Under the pieces are notes generated by a model. That model was not told the DNA's origin. It saw only the letters and a program-made list of their open reading frames with translations, and did no database searches. From Bacteroidota bacterium (lineage in GTDB: Bacteria; Bacteroidota; Rhodothermia; Rhodothermales; Bin80), in NCBI GenBank assembly GCA_026702635.1, contig JAPPBZ010000052.1:1-6630 (forward strand): a stretch of 6,630 bases of DNA, written 5' to 3'. How positions within the stretch are numbered: the stretch's first letter is position 1; each line of letters begins with the position of its first letter. A program made the translations under genes and the position numbers. Shown one piece after another: positions 1-6,372 of this stretch.

Positions 1-498
1 GTGCAATCGCCCGTGTCCAGCACCGCGGTCTTCTCCGGGAGCTACACGGGTCAGACCTTGCTCCTCATCCCAATAGGCCCCATAACCCGCGTCTTTACCT
101 CTCCATAGAAGTCCGACCATTGCTTCATAGGCGTCCCATCCGGGAAAGGCATTGTTTGCTGCATGCTGAACCAAGACACTCCCTCCCCCCGAAACATATT
201 CCTCAAAGCTTTTGCGTACACGTTCGGGCCATAATTCTCCATTGTACGCCAAAAGGACCACATCATAGGAATCAAATGCAGGATCCCAATCATCCCAGGC
301 ACCTTGATCAGCTTCTTTGTCTGGAGTCAAGGTTACATGAATAGAAAATATATCCGCGTCCTGGAGCGTGCGCTCAAGATGTGCCACAGTGCGCTCCCAA
401 TCATGATTGTTCTGCCCAGACACAATGAGCACGGATGACTGGCTAGGGAGTCCAATGGTCAAGGCCAAAGCCCAAAGTAGGTGTAACGTAGTAATCAT
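1..498 (-). CDS. Exported ThuA-like domain protein, C-terminus beyond the left edge
   Basis: The minus-strand frame is open from ATG at 498 to the window edge, giving 166 residues with the C-terminus missing. An in-frame TAA lies eight codons upstream of the ATG with no other start between, so this start is well fixed. Residues 1-21 form a short hydrophobic signal peptide (MITTLHLLWALALTIGLPSQ), so the protein is probably exported. The rest follows the ThuA-like fold (trehalose-utilisation, PF06283): SGQNNHDW at 27-34, YDVVLLAYNGELWP at 78-91, GGGSVLVQHAANNAFPGW at 104-121, and GAGHGRLH at 159-166 near the usual GxHGxxH position. ThuA proteins resemble class I glutamine amidotransferases but lack that activity; some members are linked to metabolism of trehalose and 3-keto sugars. 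The gene is transcribed divergently from the operon at 759. Family assignment is strong; substrate is unknown. Confidence 0.9.
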   Translation of the reverse strand, partial: MITTLHLLWALALTIGLPSQSSVLIVSGQNNHDWERTVAHLERTLQDADIFSIHVTLTPDKEADQGAWDDWDPAFDSYDVVLLAYNGELWPERVRKSFEEYVSGGGSVLVQHAANNAFPGWDAYEAMVGLLWRGKDAGYGAYWDEEQGLTRVAPGEDRGAGHGRLH

Positions 499-531
499 TT
501 GTATCTTAGTGACGAGATGTTACAGACCTTC

Positions 532-537
532 ATTATA
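532..537 (-). promoter_or_regulatory. Possible -10 element for the ThuA-like gene
   Basis: A perfect TATAAT reads on the minus strand, 33 bp upstream of the ThuA-like ATG. No good -35 hexamer lies 16-18 bp further upstream (the best is CAATGA-like), so this is a one-box match in AT-rich DNA and remains tentative. Confidence 0.35.
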
Positions 538-643
538 CGAAATCTATCGCTTGATCATTGCGTGACTTTGCAAAAAAACATGGTTCTGGAACCTCGAGAT
601 TCAATGCAACAACAAAAGCAAATTCCACGAGTGTACGATTCAG

Positions 644-673
644 TTGGTGCTCAGAAGGCTCGTGTCAAATAAT
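644..673 (+). promoter_or_regulatory. Weak candidate promoter for the four-gene operon
   Basis: TTGGTG (644-649) and AATAAT (668-673) are separated by 18 bp and lie about 85 bp upstream of the flavoprotein ATG. Each box matches the sigma-70 consensus in about four of six positions, so a chance match is quite possible. Confidence 0.22.
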
Positions 674-758
674 ATGAGAACCGGCATACTTTTGGAACCT
701 GTAAGGAATAAGAGAGCGAACTTCAATTAGGCCTCAATAAACCTTCTTTGGTGCGAAA

Positions 759-2198
759 ATGGATTGGACAGGACTACAGCCCGAGATGATTCGCAGTGAG
801 CTCGTAGAAATCGTGGGCGATCCACATGTGTCCACCGACGAATCTGATCGGCTTGTGTATTCCACGGACTGGTTTTGGCTGCCTCAGATGTGGCTTGATC
901 GTGGGGAAATCCCGCGTAAACCGGACTACATCGTGCGTCCAGGGAGCGCGGAGGAGATTTCAGAGATTCTTAAGGTGGCCAACAGCTATCGGATTCCAGT
1001 CATCCCGTGGGGAGGTGGATCTGGTTCTCAAGGTGGTGCCTTGCCTGTATTTGGGGGCATTATTCTGGATACAAAGCGGATGAACCGGATCATCGAGATT
1101 GACGAAAAATCTCTCACGGTCACGGCAGAAGCTGGCATCAACGGCAAGCAACTGGAATGGGCGGTGAACGAGAAAGGGCTTATGCTTCCACACTATCCCG
1201 CATCGGCAAATTGCGCCACACTTGGAGGGTATTTGGCTCCGCGTGGGACAGGGACCATCAGCAACAAGTATGGGAAGGCAGAAGACCTCGTGCTGCGTAT
1301 GCAGGTGGTATTACCTGACGGTCACATTTTACGGACACCGATTGTACCTCAACATGCGGCAGGGCCCGACTTTTATCGTCTTTTCCTGGGATCTGAGGGC
1401 ACGTTTGGAGTGATCACCGAAGCAACAATGCAACTGGACTATCTGCCCAGTTGTCGCCTTCTTCGTGCGGTTCTCTTTGATGACTTGACAAAAGCACTCG
1501 AGGCTGGCCGCCAGATCATGACACGGCGTTTAGATCCCTTTGTGATTCGCTTGTATGATCCTCGTTCAACCGCCTCTCGGGTGAAGAAAATCCTGGGATA
1601 TGAGCTTGAAGGTGCCTATATGGTCATTGGATTTGATGGCGATGAAGAGATCGCTGCTTTGCAGGAGCGGAAAGCGATGGAGATCATTAACAAATTCGGA
1701 GCGAAAGACCTTGGACGAGAACCTGGAGAAGCCTGGTGGAATCAGAGATACGATTTTTATTATCCACCTCAAAGTCTCAAACTGCCCTGGATGTATGGGA
1801 CCACGGAGACCGTGACGACTTATGATAAAATCGAAAAGCTTTACTTCGCCGAAAAGAAAGCGGTAGAGGAAGGATTCAAAGAATGGGATATTGACTTCAT
1901 CGGTCATTTTTCCCACTGGTTTCACTGGGGCGTGATGGTGTACACACGGTTCATTATCCAGAATCCTCCCGATGACGCCCGGGAAGCTGTAAAACTGCAT
2001 AATCGGGTATGGAATACAGCGATGACGGCCGTGCTAGAAAACGGCGGAATGGTGAATGAGCATCATGGTGTCGGACTGAAGCTTTCCCGTTTCATGCGCC
2101 GTCAGTACGGGGATGCGTGGCCACTGTTGGAGAAGATCAAAAAATCGCTGGATCCGAACGGGATCATGAATCCTGGCAAAGTAGGATTTGGGTATTAG
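759..2198 (+). CDS. FAD-binding oxidoreductase, GlcD / alkyldihydroxyacetonephosphate-synthase type
   Basis: This 479-residue flavoprotein of the PCMH/VAO superfamily probably oxidises a 2-hydroxy acid or related alcohol in the cytosol. The FAD-binding half spans about 56-226: RPGSAEEI at 60-67, the phosphate-binding loop PWGGGSGSQGGALP at 83-96, ASANCATLGGYLAPRGTGT at 148-166, and GSEGTFGVIT at 211-220. The C-terminal substrate and cap domain ends with NEHHGVG at 433-439 and NGIMNPGK at 467-474, the signature ending of the GlcD and AGPS group. The histidine pair at 435-436 corresponds to the active-site histidines of that group. No histidine sits at the usual covalent-flavin site in the GGGSG loop, so FAD is probably non-covalent. 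Only a weak GGTG precedes the ATG. It is the first gene of the operon, and the Fe-S gene follows after 7 bp, as glcF accompanies glcD. The substrate could be a glycolate- or lactate-like acid or a sugar acid; this cannot be settled here. Confidence 0.9.
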   Translation: MDWTGLQPEMIRSELVEIVGDPHVSTDESDRLVYSTDWFWLPQMWLDRGEIPRKPDYIVRPGSAEEISEILKVANSYRIPVIPWGGGSGSQGGALPVFGGIILDTKRMNRIIEIDEKSLTVTAEAGINGKQLEWAVNEKGLMLPHYPASANCATLGGYLAPRGTGTISNKYGKAEDLVLRMQVVLPDGHILRTPIVPQHAAGPDFYRLFLGSEGTFGVITEATMQLDYLPSCRLLRAVLFDDLTKALEAGRQIMTRRLDPFVIRLYDPRSTASRVKKILGYELEGAYMVIGFDGDEEIAALQERKAMEIINKFGAKDLGREPGEAWWNQRYDFYYPPQSLKLPWMYGTTETVTTYDKIEKLYFAEKKAVEEGFKEWDIDFIGHFSHWFHWGVMVYTRFIIQNPPDDAREAVKLHNRVWNTAMTAVLENGGMVNEHHGVGLKLSRFMRRQYGDAWPLLEKIKKSLDPNGIMNPGKVGFGY

Positions 2199-2205
2199 TG
2201 GACCC

Positions 2206-3303
2206 ATGATTACAGCCATTAATGCCATAGAGAATTGCCGCTTCTGCTTGATGTGCAGACATGTGGCACCTGTAGGGCATGTGACACATAACGAGTCCCT
2301 CACGCCTCATGGCATTGCCTTGGTTGCTTCCATGCAACGCCGTGGAAACCTTGCCTGGAACGCCAGTACCCTGGATGTCCTCTATGCAGAACCCGATGGA
2401 GGAAATTGTCGGGCTCATTGTGTTACCGATCAACCCTTGCCTGCTGCGATTGCTGCAATCCGTGCGGAAGTAGCAGCAGAGGGGCTTGCTCCTGCCGCAA
2501 TTACACAGGTCAATGATCAGATCCTAAAGAATCACTCTGCCTTTGGAACCTACCAGCCCGCCACGTTACAGGGTGAATGGGGGCTTTTCGTAGGAGACGC
2601 AGGCTTCAATCTTGTCTCAAGCACTATGCAGGCAGCCCTGAATCTGCTTGCTGCTTGCAAAGTGGACGCTGTCCCTGTAGGCTGTGGACTCGACAGTGGG
2701 TTTATTCCCTGCTCCCTCGGGTTCCCCGACACGGCACGGCGACAATCCCAATTATGCATAGACGAATTGCAGGGGGCCGGCGTGAAGAAATTGTTGGTAC
2801 TTTCGCCTCAGGATCTTTTCGCATTTCGCCAGATGTATGAGGAACGGTTAGGACTGTCTTGGCCCGAAGAGATTGTTCTGATTGATTTGGTTGATTTTCT
2901 GGCAGATCAAATTCGGGAAGGGCGTCTCAGGATCAAGCCATTGACGAAAACCAAGGAGCATCCCACTGCCTATGTGGATCCTACGCATGCGGTTCGTCTT
3001 CCCGCGCGCTTCGATAGCGCACGCACGCTTTGCGAAGCCATTTTGGGGAATCCACCGCTTGAGTTATTCTGGTGCCGTGAGCGTGCCCATCCCGTTGGAA
3101 GCACAGCAATCCAGTTTACGCGTCCAGAAATAGGAGTTCGGCTTACTGAATCGCGACTCGAGGATGCCATGAGCCGAGGTGCACAAATTCTCTTGTGTGA
3201 CGATCCTGCGACACTCCATGAACTCGGTCTCCGAAATAAGTATTCTCTGAAGGTTCAATGCTTGCTTGAGCTGCTGCTCGCACGATTAGACAGAGATCAG
3301 TAA
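2206..3303 (+). CDS. GlcF/HdrB-like Fe-S protein with a degenerate CCG domain
   Basis: 365 residues, probably the electron-transfer partner of the upstream flavoprotein. The N-terminus is ferredoxin-like, with CRFCLMC giving Cys11, Cys14 and Cys17, then Ala21 where a fourth cysteine is expected, and later Cys68 and Cys72 (NCRAHC). This spacing keeps the four ligands of one [4Fe-4S] cluster (11, 14, 17, 72) and loses the second. The remainder has the layout of two CCG repeats (GLFVGD at 126-131, GFPDTARR at 172-179, LVLSPQD at 197-203, YVDPTH at 256-261, HPVGSTA at 295-301, LLCDDPAT at 329-336), but the usual cluster cysteines are mostly replaced by D, S, T, G or V. I chose ATG 2206, 7 bp after the previous stop; a TTG at 2188 would add six residues and overlap the flavoprotein gene. 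The stop overlaps the next start by one base. Assignment as a GlcF relative is from motif layout, not an alignment. Confidence 0.78.
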   Translation: MITAINAIENCRFCLMCRHVAPVGHVTHNESLTPHGIALVASMQRRGNLAWNASTLDVLYAEPDGGNCRAHCVTDQPLPAAIAAIRAEVAAEGLAPAAITQVNDQILKNHSAFGTYQPATLQGEWGLFVGDAGFNLVSSTMQAALNLLAACKVDAVPVGCGLDSGFIPCSLGFPDTARRQSQLCIDELQGAGVKKLLVLSPQDLFAFRQMYEERLGLSWPEEIVLIDLVDFLADQIREGRLRIKPLTKTKEHPTAYVDPTHAVRLPARFDSARTLCEAILGNPPLELFWCRERAHPVGSTAIQFTRPEIGVRLTESRLEDAMSRGAQILLCDDPATLHELGLRNKYSLKVQCLLELLLARLDRDQ

Positions 3304-4520
3304 TGGCCAAGACCGTCGTACTTATTGGTACATTGGACACCAAAGGTCCTGAAATAGCCCACCTGCGTGATCGTCTACGAGCGCTAGGATTATCTACCAT
3401 TGTGATTGATTCTGGAATTCTTGGGGAGCCGCTGGACATCGTGCCGGATATACCCCATGAAGAATCAGCAACTTACGCAGGATCCAGTCTTGAAGCCATG
3501 CGCTCGGCAGGTAGTCGGGGGAAGGCTGTCGCTCTGATGCGGGAATCACTCAGGAACCTCATGTCGGAGCTGCATCAAAGCGGGCGCCTTGATGCAGCGG
3601 TGAGTATGGGCGGTGCGGAAGGAGCCGTTATGGGAGCAGCGGCAATGATGGTTCTTCCAGTTGGCGTCCCCAAAGTACTAGTGTCCCCCATTGCCTCCGG
3701 CTACCATTTTTTTGAGCCACTGGTCGGTACGCGCGATATGATGATTGTCCATTCAGTGGTGGATATTTTAGGCCTGAATCCTATCGCCTGCAGCGTTTTT
3801 GATAATGTTGCCGCAGCGCTGCAAGGGATGGTTATGCACGGTCGAGGTCTATTTGCACCGAAGGGACACAACGTTGCGATAACGATGCTCGGCAATACCA
3901 CCACTGCGGTTATGGCTGCAAAGACTCGCTTGGAAAATGCCGGGTACGAGGCGGTGATTTTCCACTCCAATGGTGTGGGTGGTCCCGCAATGGAAGAGCT
4001 GGCGGCGCAGAATCAGTTTATCGGTGTGATTGACTTTACGACCAACGAGGTATATGATCCACTTGTTGGAGGAATTCACGACGGCGGACCGGACCGGTTA
4101 GAGGTGATCGGTCGCCTCGGGTTGCCACAAGTGGTCGTCCCGGGATGTATTGATTTTAGTGTCTGGAATGCGGGGACCGTGCCGGACACGCTAAATGATC
4201 GCCCCATATATGACCATAACCCAGAATATGTACTGGTTCGAGCTTCCAGTGATGAAATGGCAGAACTGGGGAGAATCTTTGCCCGGAAGCTCAATCCAGC
4301 CAAGGGGCCCGTCAAAATGGCGATCCCCCTCCAGGGGCTATCGATTCCCAACGTGCCGGAGGGTGTGTTTTGGGATCCCGATGCTGATGCCAGATTCATT
4401 GGCGAGTTAAAACAGCATTTACGCACGGACATTCCCGTAGAACTCTACGAGTGCCATGTGAATGACCCTGCTTTTGGGGAAGCCGTGGCAGACTTGTTTA
4501 TCCAACTAATCGAATCATAA
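3303..4520 (+). CDS. Tm-1-like ATP-binding domain protein (UPF0261 family)
   Basis: 405 residues, the full length for this family. Hallmarks run in order: GTLDTKGPE at 9-17, SMGGAEGAVMGAAAM at 101-115, a central hinge FDNVAAALQGM at 166-176, MLGNTT at 195-200, FHSNGVGGPAMEEL at 220-233, DFTTNEVYD at 244-252, GCIDF at 281-285, HNPEYVLVR at 305-313, and IPLQGLSIPN followed by FWDPDADARF near the C-terminus. It is named after the nucleotide-binding domain of tomato Tm-1, which inhibits tobamovirus replication; the bacterial role is not established and no reaction is claimed here. Many relatives occur beside or fused to a TIM-barrel 'phosphoenolpyruvate hydrolase-like' protein, which is absent here. 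The ATG shares its A with the stop of the Fe-S gene (TAATG), suggesting translational coupling and linked function. No signal peptide or membrane segment is seen. Confidence 0.93.
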   Translation: MAKTVVLIGTLDTKGPEIAHLRDRLRALGLSTIVIDSGILGEPLDIVPDIPHEESATYAGSSLEAMRSAGSRGKAVALMRESLRNLMSELHQSGRLDAAVSMGGAEGAVMGAAAMMVLPVGVPKVLVSPIASGYHFFEPLVGTRDMMIVHSVVDILGLNPIACSVFDNVAAALQGMVMHGRGLFAPKGHNVAITMLGNTTTAVMAAKTRLENAGYEAVIFHSNGVGGPAMEELAAQNQFIGVIDFTTNEVYDPLVGGIHDGGPDRLEVIGRLGLPQVVVPGCIDFSVWNAGTVPDTLNDRPIYDHNPEYVLVRASSDEMAELGRIFARKLNPAKGPVKMAIPLQGLSIPNVPEGVFWDPDADARFIGELKQHLRTDIPVELYECHVNDPAFGEAVADLFIQLIES

Positions 4521-4525
4521 ATATC

Positions 4526-5452
4526 ATGATCGCATCATCACCGAACGACCTTAGCCATTTACCTAAACTCACCGACGGAGACGATGACTTCCGGGCACAG
4601 TTTCTCTCATGGGATCTGGGGGACTTGACGATGACGGACATCAGGAATTATCTCCAACACAAGGATATTATTCTAGTCCCATTGGCAAGCCTGGAGCAGC
4701 ATGGCCCCCATTTGCCCATCTATACGGATACCATCACTGCCGTACATATCTCTCAGCGAATCTCTCATCTGATTGGTGTCTTGCATACTCCGCCTATCTG
4801 GATGGGGTACTCACCGCAGCACATGCATGAGCCCGGTGAAGGGCGCGGTACCATTACGGTGCGCAGTACCACGCTGTTGGCCGTAATGCATGATGTTGCC
4901 CGCAGTTTGATCCATCACGGATTCAATCGTATCATTTTCATTAATGGTCATGGCTCAAATATCAAGGTGGTGGATCCGGTCCTGAGAAAGCTCCGTTATG
5001 AAACAGGAGCCTTGATCAGTTTTGTAAAGCCATACATGGAGCGATACACGGGCATACTGAAGGGGCTCATGGAGAACCCACCCGAGGAAACTCCAGGTTG
5101 GCATGCCAGTGAATTGGAGACAGCGCAGGATTTGGCGTGGAACGAAGACTTGGTTCGAATGGAAAGAGCTGCATTTACCAAGGCTCATATTCCTGATTTC
5201 TTGCCACGGTCCTTTGCCAAAAAGGATGGAATGCCTGATGTGGAGTTCGAGGGCTACACGTATTTCAACTTCCCTATGGATCACCATGAGTTTATTGAAA
5301 GTGGGGTGATTGGCAATCCACTGCGTGCGACCAAAGAAAAGGGAGAAGAAGCGTTTCGGCGCTTATCTGAGCATGTGGCCCGCGGGATTTTAGAGCTCAT
5401 GAATGTTCCGGTAACAGTCCACAACCGCGAGTTTGTAGACCGGGTAATGTGA
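4526..5452 (+). CDS. Creatininase-family metal-dependent amidohydrolase
   Basis: 308 residues of the creatininase family (PF02633), cytosolic metal enzymes that cleave amides or lactams such as creatinine, formamides in purine or pterin routes, and peptides in mycofactocin maturation. LEQHGPHLP (56-64) supplies Glu57 and His59, and Asp68 lies 11 residues after the glutamate as in creatininase. NGHGSN (140-145) supplies His142. The usual creatininase glutamate two residues later is a serine (Ser144), but HASELETA at 193-200 gives Glu196/Glu198, where many non-creatininase members carry HAGxxET. It is therefore unlikely to be a true creatininase. The start at 4526, 5 bp after the Tm-1-like stop, has no ribosome site. 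ATG 4631 (Met36) is preceded by GGGGGA with 7-nt spacing, but this would remove the SWDLGDL segment before the first helix. Last gene of the operon; substrate unknown. Confidence 0.9.
   Translation: MIASSPNDLSHLPKLTDGDDDFRAQFLSWDLGDLTMTDIRNYLQHKDIILVPLASLEQHGPHLPIYTDTITAVHISQRISHLIGVLHTPPIWMGYSPQHMHEPGEGRGTITVRSTTLLAVMHDVARSLIHHGFNRIIFINGHGSNIKVVDPVLRKLRYETGALISFVKPYMERYTGILKGLMENPPEETPGWHASELETAQDLAWNEDLVRMERAAFTKAHIPDFLPRSFAKKDGMPDVEFEGYTYFNFPMDHHEFIESGVIGNPLRATKEKGEEAFRRLSEHVARGILELMNVPVTVHNREFVDRVM
4616..4633 (+). promoter_or_regulatory. Shine-Dalgarno-like GGGGGA before an internal ATG of the creatininase-family gene
   Basis: A G-rich run ending near 4622 lies 7 nt upstream of ATG 4631, which is in frame at codon 36. 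It is the best ribosome-site match near any start in the window. It could mark the real start, giving a 273-residue protein beginning just before the conserved core, or be a chance result of the Gly-Asp codons. Confidence 0.3.
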
Positions 5453-5490
5453 CAGGTTATTAGGCTTGGACGTGATGTGCAAGCCTGTCA
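5450..5490. terminator. Inverted repeat between convergent genes, candidate bidirectional terminator
   Basis: GGCTTG (5463-5468) pairs with CAAGCC (5480-5485) across an 11-nt loop. TGACA (5450-5454) pairs with TGTCA (5486-5490) outside it, with an 8-nt one-sided bulge; alternatively TGACAGG pairs with CCTGTCA as a 7-bp outer stem. The structure sits exactly where the two genes converge and could stop transcripts from both sides. No run of T follows on either strand, so it is not a textbook intrinsic terminator. Confidence 0.42.
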
Positions 5491-6372
5491 GATCAGCGGA
5501 AGTAAGGTTTCGGCGGACCGCCGAACATGCATCTCGTAGAAGTCGGTGCTGAAGACACTGCTACCGTGATCTTCTAAAAATTTACGCTCGGAGTCTGAAA
5601 TCCCTTCCGGGTTCAAGTCAACACTACCTGGAAATTGGTTCGCCGGTGTCCGATCAAGAGGAGGGCAAAATTCGACAGAAAGGGCACCATCGTAGCCAAC
5701 ATCCTTGAGCGCTTTAATGATCGCTGGCCAGTCGAACGATCCCATACCACATGCCATACGGTTATTGTCTGCAACATGAAAGTTTACTAAGCGACTGCCT
5801 GCCTCATAAATTGCCCCGATTGGATCATCTTCTTCTAGATTCATATGAAAGATGTCCAGGCAAACGCCGCAATCTGGAGCCACTGCTTCCGCAAGGGCCA
5901 ATGCCTGAGCCCCACGATTGACGAAGTAGGTTTCGAACCGGTTGATTGGCTCAATGCCAATCTTCACGTTGCATTCACGGCCATAGGCGTTGATTTCTTT
6001 CAGCGCGGCAACGCACCAATCCCATTCGTTTTCCGGCGTTGAGTCCGGGACCACTTTGCCGACGGTGCCGGGGACCACCGAAATTACTTCTCCGCCCAGC
6101 GCGCCCACCATTCGGATACAGTCCTTCACATAAGTCACGGACTGTGCACGCTGACTCTCACTTTTCGCAAGCAGGTTGCGCTCATCCAGCATCAAGGTCA
6201 CACTTCCCCAACACCGCACCCCATGATCGTCCAGAAGTTTCTTGACCTGACTCGGATCATATTTATAGGGTTCACCCTGGATTTCCAGAGCTTTATAACC
6301 ATACTTGACCAACCGCTTGACGGTCACTTCAAGCGGTTCTACTTTCATCCAGTTATGAATTGCAAGGTACAT
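5488..6372 (-). CDS. Sugar isomerase/epimerase TIM barrel, ketose 3-epimerase-like
   Basis: 294 residues of the xylose-isomerase-like / AP-endonuclease-2 TIM-barrel superfamily (PF01261). The catalytic set of D-tagatose 3-epimerase-type enzymes can be placed: metal ligands Glu141 (IEPINRFET), Asp173 (CLDIFHMN), His199 (FHVADNNR) and Glu234 (LSVEF), with substrate residues His176 and Arg205. The spacing between them closely matches the Pseudomonas cichorii enzyme as I recall it. It should therefore bind a divalent metal and interconvert ketose epimers or a related keto sugar; a hydroxypyruvate-isomerase-like or inosose role is possible. Residues 236-280 after the last strand (PPLDRTPANQFPGS onward) form a longer tail than in minimal family members. 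The start is firm because an in-frame TGA directly precedes the ATG; no Shine-Dalgarno is seen. No signal peptide. It converges on the operon and is transcribed separately. Confidence 0.88.
   Translation of the reverse strand: MYLAIHNWMKVEPLEVTVKRLVKYGYKALEIQGEPYKYDPSQVKKLLDDHGVRCWGSVTLMLDERNLLAKSESQRAQSVTYVKDCIRMVGALGGEVISVVPGTVGKVVPDSTPENEWDWCVAALKEINAYGRECNVKIGIEPINRFETYFVNRGAQALALAEAVAPDCGVCLDIFHMNLEEDDPIGAIYEAGSRLVNFHVADNNRMACGMGSFDWPAIIKALKDVGYDGALSVEFCPPLDRTPANQFPGSVDLNPEGISDSERKFLEDHGSSVFSTDFYEMHVRRSAETLLPLI

Larger units (their letters stand above)
499..758. promoter_or_regulatory. Divergent intergenic region between the ThuA-like gene and the operon
   Basis: This 260-bp stretch separates two divergent genes and must carry both promoters. 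No convincing coding frame or RNA gene is seen. It contains the TATAAT on the minus strand, a weak plus-strand promoter candidate near 644-673, and a short palindrome GGTTCTGGAACC at about 582-593 that could be an operator. The 8-mer TGGAACCT recurs near 693. No regulator gene is visible in the window to pair with it. Confidence 0.5.

Noticed and set aside
51..302. An 83-codon minus-strand frame with its own ATG
   Set aside because: It overlaps the ThuA-like gene in another frame. The ThuA frame is longer, has a signal peptide and carries the family motifs.
1566..2000. A 144-codon frame antisense to the flavoprotein gene
   Set aside because: It lies wholly inside a well-supported gene, has no recognisable domain, and is explained by codon bias of the sense gene.
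2188..2205. A TTG start for the Fe-S gene overlapping the flavoprotein stop
   Set aside because: It adds only MGISGP before a normal ATG and has no properly spaced ribosome site; ATG 2206 is simpler, though not proven.
2529..2542. A 14-base word (GAATCACTCTGCCT) repeated at 6555-6568
   Set aside because: Both copies fall in unrelated coding frames, and a match of this length in 6.6 kb is not far from chance.
4076..4432. A 118-codon frame antisense to the Tm-1-like gene
   Set aside because: It is fully contained in a strongly supported gene and looks like a shadow frame with no motif or ribosome site.
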